Shown: positions 1 through 7,393 of the stretch, one piece after another
How the letters are laid out: each line of letters begins with the position of its first letter
How positions within the stretch are numbered: the stretch's first letter is position 1
Assembly (NCBI GenBank): GCA_029245525.1
Contig: JAQWPD010000122.1
Span: 1 to 32,591, forward strand
Length of the DNA stretch: 32,591 bases
From: Gammaproteobacteria bacterium
GTDB lineage: Bacteria; Pseudomonadota; Gammaproteobacteria; Steroidobacterales; GCA-2729495
Direction: 5' to 3'
The notes under the pieces: generated by a model
Database searches by the model: none
What the model saw: only the letters and a program-made list of their open reading frames with translations
Told to the model about the DNA's origin: nothing
Translations under genes and position numbers: made by a program

Positions 1-399
1 GCGGTAAGTTTGTATTCACGCTCGGGCATTGCTCCTGAAGCATCACAGCTCACGCTCACTGATCATTCCTATGGCGTGTCGATGATTGTTGTGCAGAAGA
101 GCTGGTGGGATAAGCAAACGCCCGAAGTTCAGCAGGCTTTAAACACTGCGTTCCCTGATATTCGTGAATCACGGCTTGATGTGCGTGCCGAGTCCGCCCG
201 TGATTTAGAAAACGCGAAGGCGCTGGGAATTACAGTTCATGTTTTAGATCAATCGCAGCGCGCTGCCTGGGTTTCCACTGCTGGCAGTATCCGTGATGAA
301 TTAGCAGATGCTATCGGTGGGCGCTCGGTAGAGATTTTGGCAGTCATTTCTCGTGGTCGCTTGGCGTACCAGGAGCAAGAGGCCGCAGCGGAACCTTAG
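1..399 (+). CDS. TRAP transporter substrate-binding protein, DctP family (C-terminal part)
   Basis: The reading frame is open from the first base and ends at TAG 397-399, so this is the last 132 codons of a gene that begins upstream of the window. The segment with YGVSMIVVQKSWWDKQTPEV followed by a helical tail resembles the C-terminal lobe of DctP-type periplasmic binding proteins, where a strand reporting on ligand closure precedes a Trp-rich helix and the phrase 'not w..l.pe.q..l..A'. Such proteins deliver carboxylates or other small organic anions to a DctQM membrane pair. No DctQ or DctM follows, so the membrane genes, if linked, lie upstream. The ligand cannot be inferred from this fragment. 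Confidence 0.7.
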   Translation, partial: AVSLYSRSGIAPEASQLTLTDHSYGVSMIVVQKSWWDKQTPEVQQALNTAFPDIRESRLDVRAESARDLENAKALGITVHVLDQSQRAAWVSTAGSIRDELADAIGGRSVEILAVISRGRLAYQEQEAAAEP

Positions 400-486
400 C
401 TTTTCGTCCGGCGCGCCGTATGGATGGGCTTATGTATGAGCTTAACTCCTATACCATAGGGAAGATGTTGATTTAGTTAAGGTCGC

Positions 487-515
487 GACTGCAGCAGTAT
501 TGCAGTCCTGTTTTT
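487..515 (+). terminator. Rho-independent terminator after the TRAP binding-protein gene
   Basis: A perfect 7-bp inverted repeat (GACTGCA 487-493, TGCAGTC 501-507) encloses a 7-nt loop and is followed within three bases by a run of five T (511-515). It lies about 90 bp after the stop codon at 399 and before msrA, so it probably ends the TRAP transcript. The stem is moderate in GC and the T tract is short, so efficiency is uncertain. Confidence 0.5.
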
Positions 516-619
516 AGCAAACGCGGAACTGCCCGCTTGCTTTGCTGTCTGGTTGCTCATAAGGCTTGTTTATTTTTTTCTGCCGGAGTTTTCCGGCTTC
601 GGTTCAGAGGTTTGAAACG

Positions 620-1255
620 ATGGGGTTATTTGGTCGTAAGCCAGCAATGGTTGCTCCCGAGGCAGCGTTAGCGGGCCGCAGTGCTTCGATAGTGGTGACA
701 AACCGTCATCATGTTAATGGTAACGTTCTACAAGCGCCGTTTCCCGATGGCCTTGCGATGGTGCAGTTCGGGATGGGATGCTTTTGGGGTGCCGAGCGCT
801 GCTTCTGGCAGTTGCCAGGGGTTTATTCGACTGCGGTAGGCTACTCGGGGGGTTATACCGAGAACCCAGGGTACGAGGAGGTGTGCTCCGGCCAAACCGG
901 CCACACAGAAGCAGTATTGGTGATTTATGACCCGCAGGTGATTGGTTTTGCAGGGCTGTTGCAGGTGTTTTGGCAAGCGCATGATCCAACGCAAGGTTTG
1001 CGTCAGGGCAACGATGTGGGTTCGCAATACAGGTCGGCTATATATGTTGATGATGCTGCCCAACTGGAACAGGCTCGAGCGTCATTGGTTGCTTATCAGC
1101 AGGCGCTGAGCGCCGCAGGTTATCCGGCGATTACCACCGAAATTGCAGCGGGTAAAAGGTTCTTCTACGCAGAGGACTATCATCAGCAATATTTGGCAAA
1201 GAACCCCGGCGGTTATTGCGGATTGGGTGGAACCGGAGTCAGTTGCTCTGATTAG
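620..1255 (+). CDS. msrA: Peptide-methionine (S)-S-oxide reductase MsrA
   Basis: MsrA reduces the S epimer of methionine sulfoxide, free or in proteins, using thioredoxin, and so repairs oxidative damage. The protein has 211 residues, like E. coli MsrA (212). The signature [10 protein letters not shown] places the catalytic Cys at residue 54. Two resolving cysteines sit at the C terminus in [12 protein letters not shown] (Cys200, Cys209), matching the three-cysteine E. coli class. The N-terminal part with LAGR, VNG and FPDG also follows the long E. coli-type form. I chose ATG 620 because AGAGG (606-610) lies nine bases upstream and the homology starts there; an in-frame TTG at 566 would add 18 unrelated residues. 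A short GC-rich hairpin (582-597) lies in the leader just before the ribosome binding site. Confidence 0.96.
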   Translation: MGLFGRKPAMVAPEAALAGRSASIVVTNRHHVNGNVLQAPFPDGLAMVQFGMGCFWGAERCFWQLPGVYSTAVGYSGGYTENPGYEEVCSGQTGHTEAVLVIYDPQVIGFAGLLQVFWQAHDPTQGLRQGNDVGSQYRSAIYVDDAAQLEQARASLVAYQQALSAAGYPAITTEIAAGKRFFYAEDYHQQYLAKNPGGYCGLGGTGVSCSD

Positions 1256-1258
1256 CTG

Positions 1259-1651
1259 TTAGTTGAGCACGCTGTAGCCCCGATTCGACAGGCAGCGTTT
1301 AACGATGTCTTCTTTATTGCGGGCCTCTTCGACACCCGACCCTGCGCCGCCAAGAATGGCCCCCACTGCGGCGCCCACGCCAATGCTGCCGCTTTTACTG
1401 ATCCCGCCGATTGCCCCGCCAACAGCAGCCCCACCGAGCGCACTTTTCGCCACGCCTTCGGCTACCGGAACCTGCTCGGAGTAGGTTTTGCACTCTGCGA
1501 GGTCCTGTTCGTAAACCGTCATGTTGACACCCTTGGTGTCGATAATCGGATTAGGCTGTGCGGAGCACCCAGCGAGAAGTATTAACGAGCCGAATAAGCT
1601 TAATATTCTGAAAACCAGTGTTCTGTTGCACGTCGTTGCGGTTGAATTCAT
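1259..1651 (-). CDS. Glycine-zipper lipoprotein
   Basis: A 130-residue exported protein. The N terminus has a hydrophobic segment ending in the lipobox LLAGC, so the mature protein should start at Cys and carry a lipid. Residues 43-57 (MTVYEQDLAECKTYS) match the short segment that precedes the zipper in many 'glycine zipper family' envelope proteins. It is followed by a Gly/Ala-rich stretch with GxxxG spacing (about residues 70-105: GGAAVGGAIGG, GVGAAVGAILGG) that could pack as a membrane-associated hairpin. A final Cys occurs in RCLSNRGY, as is common in this family. The gene converges on msrA with a 3-bp gap. Its function is unknown; related outer-membrane zipper lipoproteins are structural or stress-linked. 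Confidence 0.75.
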   Translation of the reverse strand: MNSTATTCNRTLVFRILSLFGSLILLAGCSAQPNPIIDTKGVNMTVYEQDLAECKTYSEQVPVAEGVAKSALGGAAVGGAIGGISKSGSIGVGAAVGAILGGAGSGVEEARNKEDIVKRCLSNRGYSVLN

Positions 1652-1751
1652 CTTAAACCCCGGAGTATTGTGGGTGCCTAGGTGGTTTAAATACTAACGC
1701 TTTTGGTGTTGCTAGGCCAATAGAGGTGCCCCGTCCGGCGATAATGATTTT

Positions 1752-2468
1752 ATGAGACATGTTTTCATTGTTCTAATCGGTGCTCTTTGTGTGGTGAGTT
1801 GTGCGCGTGTTTCACCGCCATCGGCTGCGCCCGATGAGGTGGTTGAACCGGGTATGGCTTGGCTGGCTGCAGCCACCGCCTATACGGTAAGCGATGGTGA
1901 TGCGTTATTGGTTGTTAGGGCTTATCGTGCCGGCGCAATGGCCAGTCTGGGGCATAACCACGTTATTAGTTCCGACGTTGTTGCGGGAAATATCTACGTC
2001 GGCTCAGCCTATACTGACTCATGGTTTGACCTGATAGTGCCGGTGTCCAGTCTGGTTGTTGATGACGAGCGCATCCGAGCCCACTACGGTGAGGACTTCT
2101 CGGCGCCGGTACCTGAGGATGCGAAAGCCGGCACCAAGATCAATATGCAGAGTGAGCGCGTGCTCGATGCCACGAACTGGCCATTGATAAGGGTCCGTGG
2201 CTTTCTTGCCGATTGCCTAGGGGCTGCGTGCACAGCTCACGTGGCTATTGATCTCGGTGGCACCTTGTCACGGCATATAATCCCGTTGCAGATGGAGCAG
2301 CATGATGACCGGTTGCTGGTGCGGGCGAGATTTAATATTCTGCAGTCTAAGCTCGGGCTTTCACCCTTTAGTGTGATGATGGGCGCATTGTCTGTAGCAG
2401 ATGAGCTCCGCTTCGACCTCGATTTGGTCGCGGTGGCGGTTACCCCTGATGATCTGGTAGACCAGTGA
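1752..2468 (+). CDS. YceI-like domain lipoprotein
   Basis: A 238-residue protein with a short signal sequence ending in VVSC (Cys17), a plausible lipobox. The body resembles the YceI/lipocalin-like fold: 'Y.v...ds.l.v...r.G.ma.lGHNHVI' near residues 40-75, an extended middle with VSSLVVDDERIR, a segment 'I...S..vL...wP.I..rG', and a C-terminal part ending in a strand-rich 'l.f.l.l..v'. YceI proteins bind isoprenoid or other amphipathic lipids in the periplasm. It differs from canonical YceI by being lipidated and by two Cys (DCLGAAC), which may form a disulfide. It is transcribed divergently from the glycine-zipper gene, with about 100 bp between. The ligand is unknown. Confidence 0.65.
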   Translation: MRHVFIVLIGALCVVSCARVSPPSAAPDEVVEPGMAWLAAATAYTVSDGDALLVVRAYRAGAMASLGHNHVISSDVVAGNIYVGSAYTDSWFDLIVPVSSLVVDDERIRAHYGEDFSAPVPEDAKAGTKINMQSERVLDATNWPLIRVRGFLADCLGAACTAHVAIDLGGTLSRHIIPLQMEQHDDRLLVRARFNILQSKLGLSPFSVMMGALSVADELRFDLDLVAVAVTPDDLVDQ

Positions 2469-2528
2469 TATATTTTACAGTCTTAACCCACGAATTCTTA
2501 ATGTTTTAGTTTTTTATGAGGCCACATT

Positions 2529-3482
2529 ATGTCGGATAAAAGCATTTCCATAGATCGCCGCAACTTATTAGCAGGAATAGGTGCTGCGGGCGCGCTGGGT
2601 ATGGCGCCAACATTGCGGGCGCAAACCGGCGTAAAACCTGTCGAGCGGACGCTGGACTTGGATAACCCAAAAGATAATCTTCGGGCTCTGCTGAAACTTC
2701 AGGCAGACCTTTCTGGCAAAGATGTCTTGTCCGGCTTTCCCGGTAAGGTGTGGGGCTGGGTGCCTGGCAAGGGTAATACATTGCTGTTTAACACCTACGG
2801 CATTGGCTGCAGCCATATTGAAGAAGTGGCTGAGGGTTACCGTTTTTACCATCGTGAGTTGCTGTACTACACCGACCCGAAAACCAATGAGGTTCTCGAT
2901 AGCTGGGAAAACCCATACACAGGCAAATCGGTCGAAGTTCGCCATATTATTAATGATCCGGTCAATCGCTTTTATCCGTTTGCCGGTGGGCGTTTTTCAC
3001 CGCCATACCCGTATGAAGTTTACGGTAACGATATCGTATTTCAGATTAGTGTGTTTCGTTTTGAAGAGTCGCCGATGAGCCGTGCTGATTACCCGCTGCA
3101 TTCTGCTGATGATAACTATCAGTCGGCCGAGTTATGGGGAATGATTGGGCGCATGGAAGAAGTCATGGATCCCGAAGTTACTTCAGCCAGTTGTGTGACC
3201 TCATGGTCACGTATTTCACAGTGGCTGCCGTTCATGGAAATGGGTGATGCGCCCGGTATCATGGTTTTCCATAGTCATGCGTATAAGTTGATGAATGGCG
3301 CCTCGGAGTTGCCGCCGCAGATTCTGGCGTACACTCAGAAGAACTATCCGAAGTACCTTGAGTCTCCAAAAGAGTGGCTGGGCATGAAAGATAACAAGTC
3401 GCAGGTTACGGAAAGTAAGAAAGAGATCGATCGTCGTTGGACTCAGGAAGGTCCGGCCGGCTCGGTATTTATAGCCGACTAG
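2529..3482 (+). CDS. Tat-exported DUF1838 family protein
   Basis: A 317-residue protein. The N terminus carries a twin-arginine signal (RRNLLAG, Arg10-Arg11, then a Gly/Ala-rich hydrophobic segment ending near LRAQ), so it should be exported folded, possibly with a cofactor. The rest matches what I recall of DUF1838: an early segment on processed 'DN..NL..LLKLQADL', a Trp/Tyr/Phe-rich middle (FNTYGIGCSHIEE, GYRFYHRELLYYTDPKTNEVL) and a C-terminal 'P..YPKYLE.P..W'. DUF1838 has no established reaction; members occur in marine and soil bacteria that degrade hydrocarbons or steroids, which is only a hint. GAGG (2518-2521) lies seven bases before the ATG. A strong terminator follows. Confidence 0.8.
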   Translation: MSDKSISIDRRNLLAGIGAAGALGMAPTLRAQTGVKPVERTLDLDNPKDNLRALLKLQADLSGKDVLSGFPGKVWGWVPGKGNTLLFNTYGIGCSHIEEVAEGYRFYHRELLYYTDPKTNEVLDSWENPYTGKSVEVRHIINDPVNRFYPFAGGRFSPPYPYEVYGNDIVFQISVFRFEESPMSRADYPLHSADDNYQSAELWGMIGRMEEVMDPEVTSASCVTSWSRISQWLPFMEMGDAPGIMVFHSHAYKLMNGASELPPQILAYTQKNYPKYLESPKEWLGMKDNKSQVTESKKEIDRRWTQEGPAGSVFIAD

Positions 3483-3508
3483 GCTTTACGACAGCAAACC
3501 GTGTAAAT

Positions 3509-3537
3509 AAAAAAGCCGACCCTAGGTCGGCTTTTTT
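3509..3537. terminator. Bidirectional rho-independent terminator
   Basis: A perfect 7-bp GC-rich stem (GCCGACC 3515-3521, GGTCGGC 3525-3531) with a 3-nt CTA loop is flanked by six A on the left and six T on the right. It therefore works as an intrinsic terminator in both directions. It lies between the convergent DUF1838 (+) and MBOAT (-) genes. Confidence 0.9.
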
Positions 3538-3562
3538 ATTATTTTTAAACCGACAGAGCGTT

Positions 3563-5011
3563 CTAAAACTGGAAGTAAATAAACTGCTCTTTCACGCTGG
3601 GGTACAAAATAACTATCAGCGCTAGTGATATGGCGCCACGTAAGCCCCTAAACCAATAAGTTTTAGTCCAATCGTAGGGTTTATCTCTGTAGATGAGTTG
3701 GGCGAAAATTGCTCCACCAATAAGCACGACATAGAACATTTGTTCGCCAGTCCCGGCATAGGGAATAAACGTAAGCCCCTCGCTTATTGTCTTTTTGACA
3801 GGTGTGAGCAGCATAATATTCAATGCGGTTGTGATCTCGTCAACATTTTCCGCACGGAAGAACACCCAACTGATAGTGACCAGCTGGAAAGTGAGAAACC
3901 AACTCGCGATATTGAAGAGTAAGTGACCGGTTTTATTGAAGCCGCTGGTGAGCCTGGAAATTGTGGGTGCCGCAGTGTGGTAGACGACCAGCAACGCGCC
4001 ATGATAAAGGCCCCATAAGACATAGTGCCAGGCGGCCCCATGCCAGAGTCCGCCAAGCGCCATTACAATAACCAGATTGCGCAATAGCTTAAACTTGGTG
4101 CCCCGATTGCCACCCAGTGAGATATAGAGGTAGTCGCGGAGCCAGGTTGAGAATGAAATATGCCAACGCTTCCAGTAGTCACTGATATTGCGTGCGCTGA
4201 ACGGAGCCCGGAAGTTTTCCATGAGTTCGAAGCCCAGCAGTTTTGAAGTGCCACGGGCAATGTCGGTGTATCCCGAGAAGTCGCAATATACCTGAACGCC
4301 AAAAGCGTAGCAGGCAATCCACATGCTGAGCGTGCTTGCGGAATCGATATCGCCAAACACTAAGTTAACGAGGGGTGCGACGTTGTCGGCCACGACAATC
4401 TTTTTAAAGAAGCCGCGGATAACAAGATCAAAACCATCCAGCGTCTTCGCCGTGTTCATCTGCGGCGTATTGGCAAATTGCTTGAGCATGTTGCCCGCAC
4501 GTTCTATAGGGCCGGCAACCAGCTGAGGAAAAAAGGCAACATACAGAGCAAAGTCTAGGAGCGAATCAGAGGCCTTGATCTGCTTTCGATATACGTCGAT
4601 CGAATAGCTCATTGATTGGAACGTATAGAACGAAATACCAACGGGTAGCAGCACTTCAAAAGTCGGAGCGATGAATGAGCCTTCCGGTAGCCCCATCATC
4701 GCGGAGTCGATAAAGAAGTTGAAGTACTTAAAGAACCCGAGAATGCTAAGGTTGGTTACTACCGATGCACCCACTAACTGTTTGCGGAACCGTTGGTTCG
4801 ATGATTTCTCAATAGCTCTGCCGATATAGAAATCCACCAGCGTGGAAATCAGAATCAGGATGACAAACGGCGGGCTCCAAAAGCCATAAAAGAAATAGCT
4901 TGCCAGCAGCATAAAGCTATTACGAATCCATCGCTCCTGCCCGCGAATAAACAGCCAGCTGCCAAAGATAACCGCAAAGAAAATCAGAAACTCTTTTGAG
5001 TCAAAAGTCAT
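3563..5011 (-). CDS. AlgI-like MBOAT family O-acyltransferase
   Basis: A 482-residue polytopic inner-membrane protein. MBOAT proteins of this type move an acyl group, usually acetyl, across the membrane towards a polysaccharide or other envelope acceptor. Family marks are clear: an N-terminal WxxNxFMLLASYFFYG-like segment (residues 28-43), LPVGISFYTFQSMSY (122-136), FFPQLVAGPIER (160-171), CDFSGYTDIARG (243-254), the cytoplasmic DYWKRWHISFSTWLRDY region (278-294), and the core GGLWHGAAWHYVLWGLYHG with His324 as the expected catalytic residue. Length agrees with AlgI/DltB-type members. Its start ATG overlaps the stop of the SGNH gene by ATGA (5008-5011), which points to translational coupling. 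No alginate genes are present, so the acceptor is unknown. Confidence 0.93.
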   Translation of the reverse strand: MTFDSKEFLIFFAVIFGSWLFIRGQERWIRNSFMLLASYFFYGFWSPPFVILILISTLVDFYIGRAIEKSSNQRFRKQLVGASVVTNLSILGFFKYFNFFIDSAMMGLPEGSFIAPTFEVLLPVGISFYTFQSMSYSIDVYRKQIKASDSLLDFALYVAFFPQLVAGPIERAGNMLKQFANTPQMNTAKTLDGFDLVIRGFFKKIVVADNVAPLVNLVFGDIDSASTLSMWIACYAFGVQVYCDFSGYTDIARGTSKLLGFELMENFRAPFSARNISDYWKRWHISFSTWLRDYLYISLGGNRGTKFKLLRNLVIVMALGGLWHGAAWHYVLWGLYHGALLVVYHTAAPTISRLTSGFNKTGHLLFNIASWFLTFQLVTISWVFFRAENVDEITTALNIMLLTPVKKTISEGLTFIPYAGTGEQMFYVVLIGGAIFAQLIYRDKPYDWTKTYWFRGLRGAISLALIVILYPSVKEQFIYFQF

Positions 5012-6741
5012 GTGTTTGCGCAGCCTTGCTCGTTAAGCATGTTCACAATACTTTCTCTAAGAGCAGGGCTTCCCGGCCCGATAGCGCGACGATAGTTCTG
5101 AAGTATGGCAATATTCACGTCAGCTGCCCGTTCCGGTGATGCGGCGCAATCTAAGGTTTTTAGCATATCGACCGCTGTTTTTTGACGATCCAGCAGCATG
5201 TTCAATACGAAACTCAGGTAGCGGGCGGAATCGAGATCTGCTTTATCAATAGCGATGGCAAGGTCGTCTAGTATGGGTTCAAGAAAAACCTCGGGTCTTG
5301 GGTCCCATTGCGCGCGCACCCTATAGTGGCCAAATGACAAATAGTTGTGAGCAGCTTTGAGATACGCGATGGCGCCAAGTGCCTTGTCATCGAAACCGGT
5401 GTAAGTATTGTAGCCATCAAAGTCAGGCAGCTTCTCCAGGTCTGCTGAAAAGTCGTTTTCTGGGAGGAGGCCTTGGTCGACAATGAGTTTAGCAACCTCG
5501 GTACCAAGCAAAAACTGTGATGCTCTGTTGGGATGAACTTCATCGTCGAGGAAGCGGTAGCCCACCAATCCTGACTCGCTGCGTTCTTCAAATAGGCCAG
5601 TCACATCAATAATCGGAAACCCGTTTGCTGCGGCAAAGTCACGGGTTGCCTGATGGAATACTGATGGTGGACGTTTCAGAACCAGGTCTCTATCGTTCGC
5701 TTTCCAGAGGTACTGGCGAGCCTTGTCAATATTGTTTTCGGCTAAATAGATTTTGCCCAGCTGGAAGTTTGCCTCTGCGATGCCATCATCAATGCTTAAA
5801 ATTTCAAGATACCGATCTTTAGCAGTGGGCCCGGTATCGGCAAGTGCCGCAATTAACATGGCATTGAGTTTTTCTATCTGCTCGGGTGATGTGCCCACCT
5901 TCGCCATCGACCCATAGGGCAGAAAGTCAGCGATATTCTGTGGCGCCACCATAAAAATTGCGGGTATGTTTTTCTTTTTCAGAAAAGCGCCCAAACCTTC
6001 AAGATTGTACAGATAGTTTTCCAGACGGCTGTCGAGCCCTGCAGCGCGTTCTGCAGGCTCGGGCAAAATAGGCTGTGGTTTGGCACTAAAAAGCGCCAGC
6101 GGGTTGAAGGCATTGCTACTGGATGACAGCGTTGTCCACTTGGACTGAATTCCACTTTGAACTTCATACGCGGCTTCGGTATGAAAATAGGGGATGTCAT
6201 TATCAAGATAGCTTGACCAGTTGCCTCGCTCTGCGGTCCATGTTTCGTTGCCACCGATTTGAATCACCAGCAGATCAGGCTCGAGCATTAATGATTCTTT
6301 TAGCATGCGGATAACGTCAGTGACGTTGTAGGCAGCCACGCCTAGATTGATGACTTCAATATCTTTAGATTCTGCTGAGGCGATACTATTAATGCCGTAT
6401 TCGAGAACCCGGGAATAAGAACTTATGCTTTGTGGAGTCCATTGTTGTTGATAGTTCTGAAACACGACTTTGGCGGTGAGCCAGCCTTCGGTAATGGAGT
6501 CGCCAAGCGTTACTATTCTTAGGGTGTTTTCGGGCTTTTCTATAGGGATAGGCGTGTTGAAGCCTTTAGTGCGTTCTGCAGGTTCAAAGGGGCCGAACCC
6601 CCAAGTTACCGTGTTGTTTTCCCGTTTAATCAGGTAGCCCCGATAAACCTCCGGTATGAATTGTGCGGCTAAAAACTCAATTAACAGACCCGTGCATATG
6701 ACCGCGACGAGCAACGAGCACAGATAACCAACAATTCTCAA
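5008..6741 (-). CDS. Membrane-anchored SGNH/GDSL hydrolase with internal TPR-like insert
   Basis: A 577-residue protein with one N-terminal membrane segment (about 5-27); the rest should be periplasmic. SGNH blocks are visible: GDSITEG with nucleophile Ser82, GVAAYN (Gly/Asn region, 134-139), GGNE (163-166, in place of the usual GxND), and DDEVHPN with Asp400 and His403 as the catalytic pair. Between blocks III and V lies an insertion containing a TPR-like helix pair (about 320-351: AEANFQLGKIYLAENNIDKA). About 150 further residues follow the catalytic domain. The start is TTG; GGGAG at 6748-6752 sits six bases upstream and no ATG competes. Coupled to the MBOAT gene, it is the likely acyl-transfer or deacylation partner acting on the same acceptor. 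Confidence 0.85.
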   Translation of the reverse strand: MRIVGYLCSLLVAVICTGLLIEFLAAQFIPEVYRGYLIKRENNTVTWGFGPFEPAERTKGFNTPIPIEKPENTLRIVTLGDSITEGWLTAKVVFQNYQQQWTPQSISSYSRVLEYGINSIASAESKDIEVINLGVAAYNVTDVIRMLKESLMLEPDLLVIQIGGNETWTAERGNWSSYLDNDIPYFHTEAAYEVQSGIQSKWTTLSSSSNAFNPLALFSAKPQPILPEPAERAAGLDSRLENYLYNLEGLGAFLKKKNIPAIFMVAPQNIADFLPYGSMAKVGTSPEQIEKLNAMLIAALADTGPTAKDRYLEILSIDDGIAEANFQLGKIYLAENNIDKARQYLWKANDRDLVLKRPPSVFHQATRDFAAANGFPIIDVTGLFEERSESGLVGYRFLDDEVHPNRASQFLLGTEVAKLIVDQGLLPENDFSADLEKLPDFDGYNTYTGFDDKALGAIAYLKAAHNYLSFGHYRVRAQWDPRPEVFLEPILDDLAIAIDKADLDSARYLSFVLNMLLDRQKTAVDMLKTLDCAASPERAADVNIAILQNYRRAIGPGSPALRESIVNMLNEQGCANT

Positions 6742-6780
6742 AATGAACTCCCGCGAGTAGGCGCTTAACTCTACTATTAG

Positions 6781-7161
6781 TTAACGGCTAATTCTACCAA
6801 CGGCGTCACAGCTTAGCTGCGGCCCAACCCCTAATGACAGGCTGGATATTAAGTGCTGAGACACATTGAACCTATGCAGCTGACGATTTAATGTCGACAC
6901 CGATGCCAGAAAAAATTTGATTCGTTCCAGATCTATCAGGCGACGCACCTGCTTGCTGATGAAGCGAGATATCGCACCTTTGTGAGACCCAACATGGTCG
7001 AGTTTGTCGCTGTTCAGAACAGACTGTTTGAGGCGGTGGCGCATTTCCGCAGAATCCAATTTGCGATTCAACCCCAGATCTTTGCCTTGTGCCTTATTCA
7101 GTTGTCGCGTGTGAGCCGAGCACCGCTGCGTAGTTTTCCCACTGCAACGGCGCAAATTCAT
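6781..7161 (-). CDS. Unrecognised small ORF upstream of the SGNH gene
   Basis: A 126-codon open frame on the same strand as, and 39 bp upstream of, the SGNH/MBOAT pair. Codon choice (many CTG, CGC, CGT) resembles the neighbours, and the product is basic and helical (LDSAEMRHRLKQSVL, ISKQVRRLIDLERIKFFLAS), which would suit a small nucleic-acid or regulatory protein. Against it: no Shine-Dalgarno sequence precedes the ATG at 7161, no family is recognised, and an overlapping frame on the other strand (6982-7275) is also open. It could be a real regulator, a decayed gene or chance. A candidate promoter palindrome lies just upstream. Confidence 0.35.
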   Translation of the reverse strand: MNLRRCSGKTTQRCSAHTRQLNKAQGKDLGLNRKLDSAEMRHRLKQSVLNSDKLDHVGSHKGAISRFISKQVRRLIDLERIKFFLASVSTLNRQLHRFNVSQHLISSLSLGVGPQLSCDAVGRISR

Positions 7162-7177
7162 CTAAACATATTGATTT

Positions 7178-7205
7178 ATATAATATTATATTGGACACGT
7201 CCGAT
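7178..7205. promoter_or_regulatory. Palindromic control region between divergent genes
   Basis: Two adjoining symmetric elements occur in the only long intergenic region of the left half. Positions 7178-7191 form a perfect 14-bp AT palindrome that contains TATAAT on each strand, so it could serve as a -10 box in either direction. Positions 7190-7205 form a 16-bp inverted repeat (ATTGGAC-AC-GTCCGAT, one mismatch) that looks like a dimeric repressor operator, for example of a TetR-type protein. No good -35 box is visible for either direction. The remaining bases up to the MFS start at 7394 show nothing else convincing. Confidence 0.4.
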
Positions 7206-7393
7206 CAGTTCTATGCCACGCTATAGTTTGGTCAGTGCATTGAATCAGTTGGGCTGTGAGTCGGCCCGATGTTGAATTTCGATGCATGTTGGCATTGTTT
7301 GGCTGGCTAAAAATGGACAGCGATGGGTTTTTCCACTGAAGCGGGAAGCTTTTGATTTATATCTAATCACTTATACATCATCGGGCACCCTGT

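Noticed and set aside
582-597. GCCGGA-GTTT-TCCGGC hairpin read as a terminator before msrA
   Set aside because: No T run follows on the plus strand and an A run follows on the minus strand, so it cannot be an intrinsic terminator. It is at most a leader hairpin close to the ribosome binding site.
6982-7275. 97-codon plus-strand ORF in the divergent gap
   Set aside because: It overlaps the longer minus-strand frame, has no ribosome binding site or family resemblance, and runs through the palindromic control region.
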